Shown here: one piece after another, positions 10,362 to 21,509 of the stretch
How the letters are laid out: the number at the start of each line of letters is the position of its first letter
Numbering within the stretch: position 1 is the first letter of the stretch
DNA from: Patiria pectinifera
Lineage: Eukaryota > Echinodermata > Asteroidea > Valvatida > Asterinidae
DNA: 64,000 nt
Assembly (NCBI GenBank): GCA_029964075.1
Contig: CM057136.1
Location: 1,860,001-1,924,000, forward strand
Reading direction: 5' to 3'
Translations under genes and position numbers: made by a program
The notes under the pieces: model-generated
Told to the model about the DNA's origin: nothing
Database searches by the model: none
Seen by the model: only the letters and a program-made list of their open reading frames with translations

Positions 10362-10463
10362 ATGGATGTGTTGAGTATACTGCTTCTCATTGCTGGAATT
10401 AAGTCAGTTTCCTCGGCAGTCGACAAGAAGTTGAACACGTGTTGCCAACGATCTGCGGGATGA
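10362..10463 (+). pseudogene. Second lectin signal-peptide exon (copy C)
   Basis: The frame starts MDVLSILLLIAGIKSVSSA, closely matching the signal peptide at 1807. After the predicted cleavage region it reads VDKKLNTCCQRSAG and stops at 10461-10463; the CPVGWHRYGKSC lectin start of copy A is missing. The upstream flank is homologous to copy A. I read it as a truncated duplicate of the lectin first exon. Alternatively it is a real secreted-protein first exon with a donor before the divergence, but no clear GT site supports that. Confidence 0.55.
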
Positions 10464-10889
10464 TCGGATGGACTGCTCAGTATGTGCGCGTGCGCGTGCG
10501 TGCTGCGTAGGCACTGCGTGAGCCCAAACCTCGAACTGATGCTAATTGACACATCGTTGTGCAAAGGATTTTCATTTAAATTCTAGCAGATAAATGCATG
10601 AGAATGTTCGCAGTGTGTACAAATTAAAAAAGTGCTGTACAATATAGAAATTTAACATTTAATCATGTCATGCAAGCCACCAGGCCAGTGAACGTGCCAG
10701 TTATTAGGCATAGTCTCATAGGCTGGTTCTATGGCGTCGTAAGGGAGTCTTTCATCAAGAAACTGAAAAGGCACTCGCGGCGCGGACGTCCGTGCCTACA
10801 CCGAGCACAGACAGTATGCGTGTCACACAATATGGACCGTACGAGTTCACGTCGCGCAGGGCTAGCTACGTACGTAGGCGAGGCGGCGC
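10464..10889. other. Intergenic, no gene recognised
   Basis: There are GTGCGCGTGCGTGC-type alternating bases near 10490 and a 90-codon frame at 10670-10942 with no recognisable domain. Confidence 0.4.
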
Positions 10890-11265
10890 GTTCACTCAAA
10901 TGTACACTGCCACTATCCGGCATTAGGGCAATTTACAAATGAAAAAATTTAAATTTCTAGATGATAAATAATCGCTAAAATGATAATGAATAATCCCTAT
11001 AGTGTACACTGCCACTATCCGCCATTAGGGCTATTTACAACAAAAAAACACCACTAAAATCATCAAAATGTGCACTGCCACCTCCATCCGCCTTTATAGC
11101 TATTTACAGTAGAAACGAATATAATATTCTAGATAATAAATAATCACTCAAATGTACACTGCCACCATCCGCCACTGGGGCTATTTACCAACACAAACTA
11201 AAATCATCAAAATGTGCACTGCCACCTCCATCCGTCATTAGGGCTTTTTACAAAGGAAAAAAAAC
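10890..11265. repeat. Five degenerate copies of a CACTGCCACYATCCG repeat
   Basis: The phrase AATGTACACTGCCAC followed by ATCCGCCATTAGGGC and a TTTAC stretch recurs near 10895, 10998, 11070, 11150 and 11214. Two alternating versions (GTACACTGCCAC and GTGCACTGCCACCTCC) give an A-B-B'-A'-B' order with unequal A-rich spacers that share TTCTAGATRATAAATAATC. This is a decayed minisatellite. Confidence 0.6.
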
Positions 11266-12286
11266 CAATAAAATTCTAGATGATATTTGTTGGTTTTTTT
11301 TTTATTCATCTTTGGTGTCGCACATGTATGATTAAAGTGTTGCAATATAGCGGTCGAGTACTAATAGAGGGGGGTGGTAAAGTCCAATGTCAAAATATAA
11401 AGACGCCCATCTGGGAAATGGTTAACACCATCAATACAAGACTGTTGACACCAAAACTAATGCTGTATCTCTTAAATAACGCCCACCCCTTGAAATTCCA
11501 AATTAACCCAAAAATGGCCTTTTTCTGGCTATTTGAGTATTCTGCTGTTCATACCCTGACAAGTCATGTTGTAGTAACGATGAATAAAGACTTATTATTT
11601 CAAATTGGAAACATTCAGGCACAACAGCATATGGAAAGAACTCAGAAAGATACCATCTGTGGTACCATCTGTCGATGGGGGTGCTGTTCTAACCGAAAAT
11701 TATGCGCACTAGCATAACGGTTGTATAGTGCTTTTCAAGGCGATACATGCATACAATTCTTACGAAGGCGCCCCCATATAGCCGATGGCACAATAGCATG
11801 ACTTTTTATAAAGTTACAACCTATAATGGGGGGAGCCCCCCCCCAACAATTTTTAAAGTGGGTGGGGGATATATGTCCCCCTACATACTTTTTTCATCCC
11901 CGTATGAAAATTGTAGCCAAATTAAGCTCAGAAAGGCTGAGTCAATGACTTCAAACTCGAACAAACAATGTTTAAAAGATAATCTTTTGCTCACAAAAAT
12001 GTGTTTAAATTGTTAAAAATTGCCTAAGATTGCAACACATATCGTTTAGAATTCATGAAATAACGTAATAATTTATTCCAAGTTGCACCTGACCAAATAT
12101 TTAAATATTCAGTTTAAGAAATGTCTGAAAGATGCATATCTTGCACACTGATAATGTTTTACGCTCGGATTCAATAAGTATCATTTTAGTAAAAAAAAAA
12201 TTTAATATGATTTACGCTGAGATAACTAAGAATTTTATGGAATACATACATGCAGGAAGTTAACATATGCTTGACAAAATGTTAAA
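11266..12286. other. Intergenic; one unrecognised 145-codon frame
   Basis: An open frame at 11280-11717 (+) encodes a Met/Thr/Asn-rich peptide with phrases such as GKVQCQNIKTPIW and VVTMNKDLLFQIG. I know no family like it, it lacks an obvious start context, and it is probably chance. A C-tract lies near 11840. Confidence 0.35.
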
Positions 12287-13629
12287 TATAGGTTTTCCCG
12301 GCCAATTTCATCAAACTTTCATTCAATTTAACGCCTGGCTCATTCGATTTAAATTGAAATTGAAAGATCACGCAGATCGGCGTTCGACAATCAAAAAGAA
12401 TCATTCAATTTCACTATCCGAGCATTCTATCGCCTTTTAGCTTCATTCGTCCCTTTCAAAGATGCATTCATATTAAAAGTATCGCGTTGTTCATTCAATT
12501 TCGTCTTAACCATTAGTAAGGGTTTGATCGGGCATTCGTTTTCATTAATGGGCAAACATATTTCACAGTTTGTCAAACATCTTTTAAGACTTCATACGTG
12601 TCAGTAATAGCGTAAATCATATTTAACGACTTCAATCCGTAGATGTCTTTCTTTCGTAATTAAAGGGTATGTGCAGTGACTTTTTCTCAGGAAATCTTAT
12701 TGTGCAACTCTTTACTACTGTGAAATTTAAGGAAACTACACAATTGACAAAAATGGTTATATCTTACTGCAAAAGTGCACTTCTTTAAACATGCTTTTCT
12801 TGACTACGTATGAGCGCACTGTTACTGTGATGTTATATATTTCAGGAAGACACTGTTTAGTTTAGGGTTTTTTTCTTTCAAATGATTCATCCAAAATTTG
12901 GTAATTAAAAACATTTGTGGGAAAGGGTGGTCATTGGCTTACTGCCATGTACTGACACATCATATAATCACCAAATAAAAGAAATTTATGACCGCGAAAT
13001 ATCCAAAATTCTAGCAACTTTGTTCGCTGAAATAGCCGTGTAACATTAATAATGCCCGGAATGCCACCACACACAGGTTTTCTGATGAGTATGAAACTTT
13101 GCATTAGCATAAAACGGATAAGGCACCAAAAACACCCCTCAAAATGGAAAATGAAACTTGCAAATAAGGTTAAATGCGACTCAAAGATGAATTTTCAAGG
13201 TTTGCATTGCAAAGTTACTTTGCATGGACCCTGTGAATATGGTTAGTGTTCGGTCAGACATGCGCAAGAAAAAATTTAAGAAATAACTCAAGGAAAATGT
13301 TGCCGATGGTATGGTACAACCATTGCCAAGCGTAGGTGTTCCGATGTCTTGCACGTCAAGAAATCGTCAACGTAAAGATGCCCCTTGCTCCAACGTTTAA
13401 ACAAGTAAAAGAGATAAACAGTGAAAAATAAATTATCTTAGTCCCTCCAATTAATTAATTCGCTATTACATCTTGTTTCCCTCATAGGGCCTATCAGTTA
13501 ATTTGTAACATTGTAAATGTTACAGTTTGGGGGGGGGGGGAATGAACCTCGAAGAAAAATAGGAAAATATATCGATTAATTTTTTTACCAATTTGAATGA
13601 CCAAACGATGAAAGCGATTGCCCATAAAC
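12287..13629 (+). mobile_element. GGTTTTCCCGGC element, copy 1, left-end part
   Basis: Begins TATAGGTTTTCCCGGCC and is rich in TTCATTC / CAATTT words near the end. It contains the family's GTGCACTTCTTTAAAC, ACTACGTATGAGCGC and CATTAGCATAAAA segments and a G tract near 13529. At GCCCATAAAC (13629) it is cut by the start of the next copy; other copies read through that point, so copy 2 is inserted here. Confidence 0.75.
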
Positions 13630-14147
13630 TATAGGTTTTCCCGGCCAATTTCACCAAGTTTTCATTCAATTTAGCGCCTGGCTCATTCGATTTAGATTGA
13701 AATTGAAAGATCACGCAGATCGGCATTTGACAATCAAAAAGAATCATTCAACTTCACTATCCGAGCATTCTATCGCCTTTTAGCTTCACTCGTCCCTATC
13801 AAAGATGCATTCACTTTAAAAGTATCGCGTTGTTCATTCAATTTCGTCTAAACCATTAGTAAGGGGTTGATCGGGCATTCGTTTTCATTAATGGGCAAAC
13901 ATATTTCACATTTTGTCAAACATCTTTTAAGACTTCATACGTGTCCCGTATTCCTTAGCGTAAATCATTTTTGATGACTTCAATCCGTAGATGCCTTTCT
14001 TTCTTAATTGAATGGTATGTGCAATGAATTTTTCTCAGGACTTCTTATTGTGCAACTCTTTACTACTGTGAAATGTAAGAAAACTACACATTTGACAATT
14101 TTTTGGGTTAATCTTGCTGCAAAAGTGCACTTCTTTAAACTTTTTCC

Positions 14148-14396
14148 ATGCTTTTCCGGACTACGTATGAGCGCGCTGTTACTGTGATGTCATTTCAGGA
14201 AGACACTGTTCAGTTTAGGGTTTTTTCTTTCAAGTTATTCATCCAAAATTTGCTAATTGAAAACATTTGTGGGAAAGGGTTGGTCATTGGCTTACTGCCA
14301 TGTACTGACACATCAAATAATCACCAAATAAAAGAAATTTATGACAGCAAAATATCCAAAATTCTAGCAACTTTTTTTGCTGAAATAGCCGTGTAA
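14148..14396 (+). other. Open frame conserved between copies of the GGTTTTCCCGGC family
   Basis: This 82-codon frame contains FQEDTVQFRVFSFK, IENICGKGLVIGLL and KISKILATFFAEIAV. Versions occur at 15538 (+, broken after the first part), 16921 (-, partial) and 22249-22575 (-, 108 codons). Because the copies are homologous DNA, shared frames do not prove translation. It matches no protein family I know. Listed as a possible short ORF of the element. Confidence 0.25.
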
Positions 14397-15464
14397 CATT
14401 AATCATGCTCGGAATGCCATCATAGGTTTTCTAATGAATATGAAACTTTGCATTAGCATAAAAACGGAGAAGGCACCAAAAACGCCCCTCAAAATGGAAA
14501 ATAAAACTTGCAAATAAGGTTAAATGTGACACAAAGATGTATTGCATTGAAAACTTTGCACGGGCCCTATGAATATGATAAGTGTTCGGTCAGACATACG
14601 CAAGAAAACATTTAAGAAATAACGCGTAAGAGAAGTGTTCCCGACGGCACATCCATTTCCAAACATATTACGTGTTCCGATGTCTTGCACGTCAAGAAAT
14701 CGTCAACGTAAAAAAAACCCTTGATCAAACGTTTCAACAAGTAGAAAAGATCAACAGTGAAAAAGAAATTATCTTAGTCCCTTTCAATTCATTATTTCGT
14801 TGCATCTTGTTTCCCTAATATCAGTTGATTTTTAACATTGTAAATTTTACAGTCATCAAGATTGTTTTGTGGGGGGGGGGAATGAACCTCGAAGAAAAAT
14901 AAGAAAAAAATATCGATTAAAAATTCTTATTAATTTAAATGACCAAACGATGAAAGCGATTGCCCATAAACGAATAAGAAACGAAAAGCATGGTTATACG
15001 TTACAAGCGCACAGATGCTCGCTAATTTGAATGCGTCTACCGTCAAAAGGTTGCAAAGACTTAATTTAAGACTGGTACAAGTTAAGTTTTGAATGCACAA
15101 AAACGAAATAGGCTGCCCAAAAACGAAAACGAACATTCACAGCAAAAGCTTGGCTGCCTAAAAATGAAATTGAATGAACCCCAAATGAAAAAGAAAATTG
15201 AATGGCTGATAATGAAACTGATTAGAGCGCACAGATGTTCGCTAATTTGAATGCGTCAACCGTCTACAAGTTAAGTCTTGAATGCACCAAAACGAAATAG
15301 GATGTCAAAGATCTTTTAAGACTCATACGTGTCCGTACTCCTTAGCGTAAATCATGAATTTTTATCAGGAATTCTTTTTGTGCAACTCTTTACTACTGTG
15401 AAATGTAAGAAAACTACACATTTGACAACATTTTGGGGTTAATTTTATCGCAAACGTGCACTTC

Positions 15465-15522
15465 TTTACCCTTTAGGGACCGGGGCGGAATGGTCAAAAT
15501 AACCCAGCCCTTTTAAGGTTAA
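15465..15522. mobile_element. 50-bp piggyBac-type mini-insert
   Basis: The segment from CCCTTTAGGGACC to CAGCCCTTTTAAGG sits between TTTA and TTAA in a place where related copies of the host element read TTTAAAC without interruption. It keeps only the two ends of the 1.18-kb piggyBac-like MITE (CCC...GGGGCGGAAT joined to GGTCAAAATAACCC), so it is an internal-deletion derivative. Confidence 0.6.
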
Positions 15523-16674
15523 ACACTTAAAGTTTCCATGCTTTTCCGGACTACGTATGAACGCGCTGTTACTGTCATGTTAGTTCAGGAAGAGACTGTT
15601 CAGTTTTGGGGGTTTTCTTTCAAATTATTTATCCTTAATTTGCTAATTGAAAACATTTGTGGTAAAGGGTTGCTCACTGGCTTACTGCCATGCATACTGA
15701 CACATCAAAGATTCACCAAATGAAAGAAATTTATAACAGCAAAATATCAAAAATTCTAACTTTTTTGTGCTTAAATAGCCATGTAACATTAATCATGCCC
15801 GGAATGCCATCACAGGTATTCTAATGAATATGAAACTTTGCATTAGCATAAAAACAGGGAAGCACCAAAAACATCCTTCAAAAATGAAAACGAAATTTGC
15901 AAATAAGGTTAAATGTGACACAAAGATGTATTTTCAAGGCTTGCATTGCAAACTAACTTTGCATGGGCCCTGTGAATGCAGTAAGTGTTCGGTCAGACAT
16001 GCGCAAGAAAACATTTAAGAAATAACTCAAGAGAAATGTTCCCGATGGTACATCCATCGCCAAACATAGGTGTTCCGATGTCTTGCACGTCAAGAAATCG
16101 TCAAAGTTAAGATGCCCCTTGCTCAAACGTAGAAAAGATAAACAGTGAAAAACAAATTATCTTAGTCCCTTCAATTAATTAATTCGTAATTACATCTTGT
16201 TTCCCTCATAGGGCCTATAAGTTAAATTGTAACATTGTAAGTTTTACAGTTATCAAGTCTTGGAAATGAACCTCGGAGAAAAATAAGAAATATATCGATT
16301 ACAATTTTTTACAAATTTAAATGACCAAACGATGAAAGCGATTGCTCATAAACGAATAAGAAACGAAAAGCATGGTTATACTTTACAAGCGCACAGATGT
16401 TCGCTAATTTGAATGCGTCAACCGTCAAAAGGTTGCAAAGACTTAATTTAAGACTGCTACAAGTTAAGTCCTGAATGCACTAAAACGAAATAGGATGCCC
16501 GAAAATGAAAACGAACATTCAGAGCAAAAGCTTGGCTGCCTAAAAATGAAATTGAACGAACCCAAAACGAAAAAGAAACCCCAATTTGACCACATGTGCA
16601 AAACTCACAGGAAATTGAATGGCTGATAATGAAAGTTATTGGAAAATTTCGGAAATTCGCCGGGAAAACCTATA

Positions 16675-17520
16675 TTTTTCCTTTTTGAGGGGTGTTTTGG
16701 TGCCCTTCTCGTTTTTATGCTAATGCAAAGTTTCATGTTCATTACAAAACATGTGATGGCATTCCAAGCATGTTTAATGTGACACGGCTATTTCAGCAAA
16801 AAAAGTTCGTAGAATTTTGGATATTTTGCTGTCATAATTTTTTTTTTTTTGGGTGATTTTATGATGTGTCAGTACATGTCAGTAAGCCAATGACCAACCC
16901 TTTCCCACAAATGTTTTCAATTAGCAAATTTTGGATGAATTATTTGAAAGAAAAACCCTAAACTGAACAGTGTCTTCCTGAAATGACACCACAGTAGTGA
17001 CAGCGTTATGCAGGGAAAGCATGGAAACTTTTAAATGCTTAAAGAAGTGCACATTTGAAATAAGATTAACCCAAAAAGTGTTGCCAAATGTGTAGTTTTC
17101 GTACATTTCACAGAGTTGCGTAAAAGAATTCCTGAGAAAGATTCATTGCACATACCCTTTAATTAAGAAAGAAAGTCAATCTACGGTTTGAAGTCATGAT
17201 TTAGACTTTTAAGACTTCATACGGACATGTTTGACAAAATGTAACATATGTTTGCCCATTAATGCAAACGAATGCCCTATCGATCCCTTACTAATGGTTT
17301 AGACGAAATTGAATAAACAACGCGATACTTTTAATATGAATGCATCTTTGACAGGGACGAGTGAAGCTAAAAGGCGATAGAATGCTCGAATAGTGAAATT
17401 GAATGATTCTTTTTGATTGTCGAATGCCAATTTGCGTGATCTTTCAATTTCAATCTAAATCGAATGAGCCAGAAGTTTAATTGAATGAAAACTTGGTGAA
17501 ATTGGCCGGGAAAACCTTTA
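16675..17520 (-). mobile_element. GGTTTTCCCGGC element, inverted partial copy
   Basis: Shows the family's internal blocks in reverse order and complement, from CTTTTTGAGGGGTG to the left-type terminus GGCCGGGAAAACC at 17516. The right-type half is missing at the junction with the composite copy upstream. The result is a head-to-head arrangement. Confidence 0.7.
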
Positions 17521-18022
17521 ATATGATTGTGTATTTTGTCCATTGTTTATTTTGTTAAATATAATAATTTGGTAATGTGATTCCTGATGACGTCATAATG
17601 ACGTGCCCTCTGTATCAGGGTTGATTTTCGTTCCACGTCTCAAGTTCCTGCTTAGAACAGGTTGAAGAAAAGTCGCTGAGAATGACGGTCCGGGAAAAAG
17701 AAAGAAAAGCTCGTACGATTCTAAATCGGTGGCATTTTTAACGATGATTGTGCACTTAAATGCAAGGCCAGTAGAATCGGACTTACAAGAAACTGACTGA
17801 GACCTCATAGTGTGTACATTCATGTACATCTTCCTGATCCGAAAGTCACAGGGAGCAATGATATTGGGAAGAAGTAAAATATATTCAAACGATATGAGAC
17901 AGGGAGGTACTGATAGAGGGGGTAATTCAGTCGTTCGTTAGTGGGTATGAAGACAAACATTGGATCAATGCCTTTTAAAGTATGAAGAAGTCAGCCAAGA
18001 ATAGGCCCTCCTTTTCAATAAA
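17521..18022. other. Short intergenic gap
   Basis: Contains TGATGACGTCATAATGACG at 17586-17604, similar to the words at 5.9 kb. No gene recognised. Confidence 0.4.
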
Positions 18023-18752
18023 GGTTTTCCCGGAGAAATTCCGATTTGTTCTAATCAGTTTCATAATCAGCCATTAAATTTTGCGTGAGTTTTGCACATG
18101 TGGTCAAATTGGCAGTAAGCCATCGAGCAACCCTTTCCCACAAATGTTTTCAATTAGCAGATTTTGGATGAATAATTTGAAAGAAAAACCCTAAACTAAA
18201 CAGTGTCTTAGGCTTCCTGAAATGACAACACAGTAACAGTGCGCTCATACGTAGTCCGACAAAAGCATGGAAACTTTTAATGTTTAAAGAAGTGCACTTT
18301 TGCAATAAGATTAACCAAAAAATGTTGTCAAATGTGTATTTTTTTTACATTTCACAAAGAGTTAAACGAAAAGAATTACTGAGAAAAATTTATTGCACAT
18401 ACCCTTTAATTAAGAAAGAAAGGCTTTTTCGGAATGAAGACATTAAATATGGGTTACGCTAAGGAATACGGACACGTATGAAGTCTTAAAAGATGTTTGC
18501 CAAAATGTGAAATATGCTTGCCCATTAATGAAAACGAATGCCCGATCAACCCCTTAATGCTGGTTTAGACGAAATTGAATGAACAACGCGATACTTTTAA
18601 TATGAACGCATCTTTGATGGGGACGATAGTGAAATTGAATGATTCCTTTTGATTGTGAAATGCCGATCTGCGTGATCTTTCAATATCAATCTAAATCGAA
18701 TGAGCTAGGCGTTAAAATGAATAAAAACTTGGTGAAATTAGCCGGGAAAACC
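18023..18752 (-). mobile_element. GGTTTTCCCGGC element, 730-bp internally deleted copy
   Basis: Has the right-type end (GGTTTTCCCGGAGAAATTCC) at 18023 and the left-type end (TTAGCCGGGAAAACC) at 18752, so it is complete at both ends. The G/C-tract half and the CATTAGCATAAAA block are deleted between them (junction near CAAATTGGCAGTAAGCC). A TATA-like flank is present on one side only. Confidence 0.75.
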
Positions 18753-18829
18753 TATAATAAGACAAATATCACTGTCGATTAAAATTAAAATAAAAAAATT
18801 GGGCCACGGTTGTCACTATTTTTATTTTA

Positions 18830-19296
18830 GGTTTTCAGCTATTTCAAAACGTTCTTCATTCGAATTCACTGTTTCTAATATTCAAATTCGTCCATCAACA
18901 TCCATTTAGTGCACTTCCAATGTTTAATTTTGTCTTTTGTCAGACAATTTCAAATTCAGTTCATACAAGCAAATTCAAACAATGATTACACGTTTTCGTC
19001 CGGGAGTATTCTATCTCGTCTCGTCTACGCCAAACCTTTCAAATTCGTCTAATTTATTTATATAAAGACGAATTCGATCTCTGAATGCTACCATTCGGAA
19101 ACAGCTTAGACGAATTTAATCTGTAATGTCGAATATTCTTAACCCGGTGACTAAAGAGGGTGACCAAACTTTGAAATTGAATGGTAAATGACTAATTTAA
19201 GTGGTTTTCGTTAAGCATTGGAATTTGTCTCGGATGAAATTGGATGTTAGAGTTGGTGAATTTGAATGAAAATGTTTTTAAATAGCCGGGAAAACC
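18830..19296. mobile_element. Divergent GGTTTTC element, 467 bp
   Basis: Starts AGGTTTTCAGCTATTTC and ends AATAGCCGGGAAAACCTATA. The interior shares no obvious block with the main family but has the same enrichment in AATTCRTC / GAATTTGAATG words. I take it as a sister subfamily recognised by the same transposase. Confidence 0.6.
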
Positions 19297-19870
19297 TATA
19301 ATATCTTAAAGCGTAACATTGCAAAGGCCTCTCTGGTAATATTTTTCCTCTCATCAATTTGATTATAAAGTAAGCCTCGTTCATTTATGATGCAGTTACT
19401 CCGGGAAAATACACAAAAGAGGCACAACCATTAATTGCTAGCTTTCTCCCTCGTCTTCTCCTCCAAATGTCAATTAGGCATCGATAAAAATAAATAAATT
19501 AAGTCAAATTATCCATGACATTTCAATTGTGTAGTTCACTGAAAAGCAGAGCCAACATAAAAAAAAAAACCCTGAAGGCAGATTACACCATGAACTTATG
19601 TTTTTTTCATCACAGAGTTTTGGTAACCCCTTGGGGTAACCCATCGGATACGCACCAACGGCGGCGATTTCTAGTCAGGATTTGGAGGGCACAGCGGCGT
19701 GCCGCTGTGCCCTCCGCGGCGTCGACAGACGAATCTCCGGGGGGGGGGGGGGGGGAGGGAAGATTGCCATGTAGGCATATTAATGGTTCGAGCTTAGTGG
19801 TAGCCCGCTAGCCAAATGCGAGTAAATACAGCGGTGGGCTAGTCAAAGCACTTGTTACATTACAGTGTTA
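19297..19870. other. Intergenic with G tract and GGGCACAGCGGC palindrome
   Basis: An inverted repeat GGGCACAGCGGC/GCCGCTGTGCCC lies at 19688-19712 and a run of about 17 G at 19739-19756. No gene seen. Confidence 0.45.
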
Positions 19871-19874
19871 TATA

Positions 19875-21127
19875 GGTTTTCCCGGCGAATTTCCGAATTT
19901 TTCTAATCAGTTTCATTATCAGCCATTCAATTTCACGTGAGTTTTGCACATGTGGTCAAATTGGGGTTTCTTTTTCATTTTGGGTTCATTCAATTTCATT
20001 TTTAGGCAGCCAAGATTTTGCTCTGAATGTTCGTGTTCGTTTTCTGGCATGCTATTTCGTTTTGGTGCATTCAACACTTAATTTGTAGCAGTCTTAAATC
20101 AAGTCTTTGCAACCTTTTGACGGTTGACGCATTCAAATTAGCGAACATCTGTGCGCTTATAACGTATAACCGTGCTTTTCGTTTCTTATTCGTTTACGGG
20201 CAATCGCTTTCATCGTATGGTTATTCAAATTAATAATGTTTTAATCGATATGTTTTCTTATTTTCCTCCAAGGTTCATTCCCCCCCCCCCCAAAAAAAAA
20301 AATCTTGATGACTGTAAAATTTACAATGTTACAAATTAACTGATATGAGGGAAACAAGATGTATCAAAATAATTAATTGAAAGTGACTAAAATAATTTAT
20401 TTTTCACTGTTGATCTTGTCTACTTGTTTAAACGTTTGATCAATGGGTATCTTTACGTTGGCACTTTTTTGACGTGCAAGACATCGGGACACGTGTGTTT
20501 GGCAACCATCGGGAACACTTCTCTTGCGTTATTTATGTTTTCTTGCGTATGTCTGACCGAACACTTACCGTATTCAAAGGACCCATGCAAAAGTAAATTT
20601 TCAACGCAAACCTTGAAAATACATCTTTGTGTAACATTTAACCTTAATCGCAAGTTTTTATTTTACATTTTGAAGGGTGTTTTTTGTGTGTGCCCTCTAG
20701 ATTTTTATGCTAATGCATGCTTGCACACAAATGTTTTCAAGTTTTGGATGAATAATTTGCACATACCCTTTAATTAAGAAAGAAAGTCAATCTACGGTTT
20801 GAATTCATCAAATATACTTTTAAGACTTCATACGGACATGTTTGACAAAATGTAACATATGTTTGCCCATTAATGCAAACGAATGCCCTATCGATCCCTT
20901 ACTAATGATTTAGACGAAATTGAATAAAAAACGCGATACTTTTAAAATGAATGCATCTTTGACGGGGACGAGTGAAGCTAAAAGGCGATAGAATGCTCAG
21001 ATAGTGAAATTGAATGATTCTTTTTGATTGTCGAATGCCGTTCTTCGTGATCTTTCAATTTCAATCTAAATCGAATGAGCCAGGCATTAAATTGAATGAA
21101 AACTTGGTGAAATTGGCCGGGAAAACC
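19875..21127 (-). mobile_element. GGTTTTCCCGGC element, 1253-bp copy with both ends
   Basis: Right-type end GGTTTTCCCGGCGAATTTCC at 19875 and left-type end TTGGCCGGGAAAACC at 21127, both next to TATA. It holds the C tract, the TGACGTGCAAGACATCG block and TTGTTTGACAAAATG-like blocks, but a middle section is deleted around 20750. Internal open frames are not supported by the other copies. Confidence 0.8.
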
Positions 21128-21509
21128 TATAATTCACTTGTCTTGTTAATGACATACTTTTTAGGGAGATATTTCAAAGGGGAATTAACTTAAATTATGT
21201 GGTATAGTTTAATGTTTGTAATGTAAAGTTGAATGTATTTTAATGTTTTGAGCACAAAAACCACGACACCTTCTATTGTATACCACTGTATATAAATGGC
21301 AATCAACCAAATCAATGAATCAATCAATCAAACCTATTAAAGTCCCCCGGGCGAGTCAAAATTATTGAAATAAGGCATGCAACTTTCTCGTGTATCCGCG
21401 AATTTTAGAGTTTTTAATGGGAATTGCGGCCTAAAATCCCCGAAAATGTCATGTTTTGGATTGATTAATACTTATCCTATTTCAAAGGTCTGGTTGAAAG
21501 GAAACTATA
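21128..21509. other. Short spacer with an (AATC)n tract
   Basis: ACCAAATCAATGAATCAATCAATCAAACC lies near 21307. No gene seen. Confidence 0.4.

Larger units (their letters stand above)
13630..16674 (+). mobile_element. GGTTTTCCCGGC element, nested composite of ~3 kb
   Basis: Starts TATAGGTTTTCCCGGCC and ends GGAAATTCGCCGGGAAAACC-TATA. A nearly complete copy runs to about 15219. Then a second partial copy follows without its left end (15221 onward) and carries the right terminus at 16670. The internal order of shared blocks repeats: GCACTTCTTTA, ATGCTTTTCCGGACTACGTA, CATTAGCATAAAA, GTTCGGTCAGACAT, ATGAACCTCG and ATTTGAATGCGTC. No transposase is visible. A 50-bp piggyBac-type insert lies inside. 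Confidence 0.7.

Noticed and set aside
11280-11717. 145-codon frame as a real gene
   Set aside because: No splice context, no similarity, no conserved copy; only length supports it.
20424-20777. 117-codon Cys-rich frame as a gene
   Set aside because: It is inside a GGTTTTCCCGGC element, and other copies have stops and indels in the corresponding frame.
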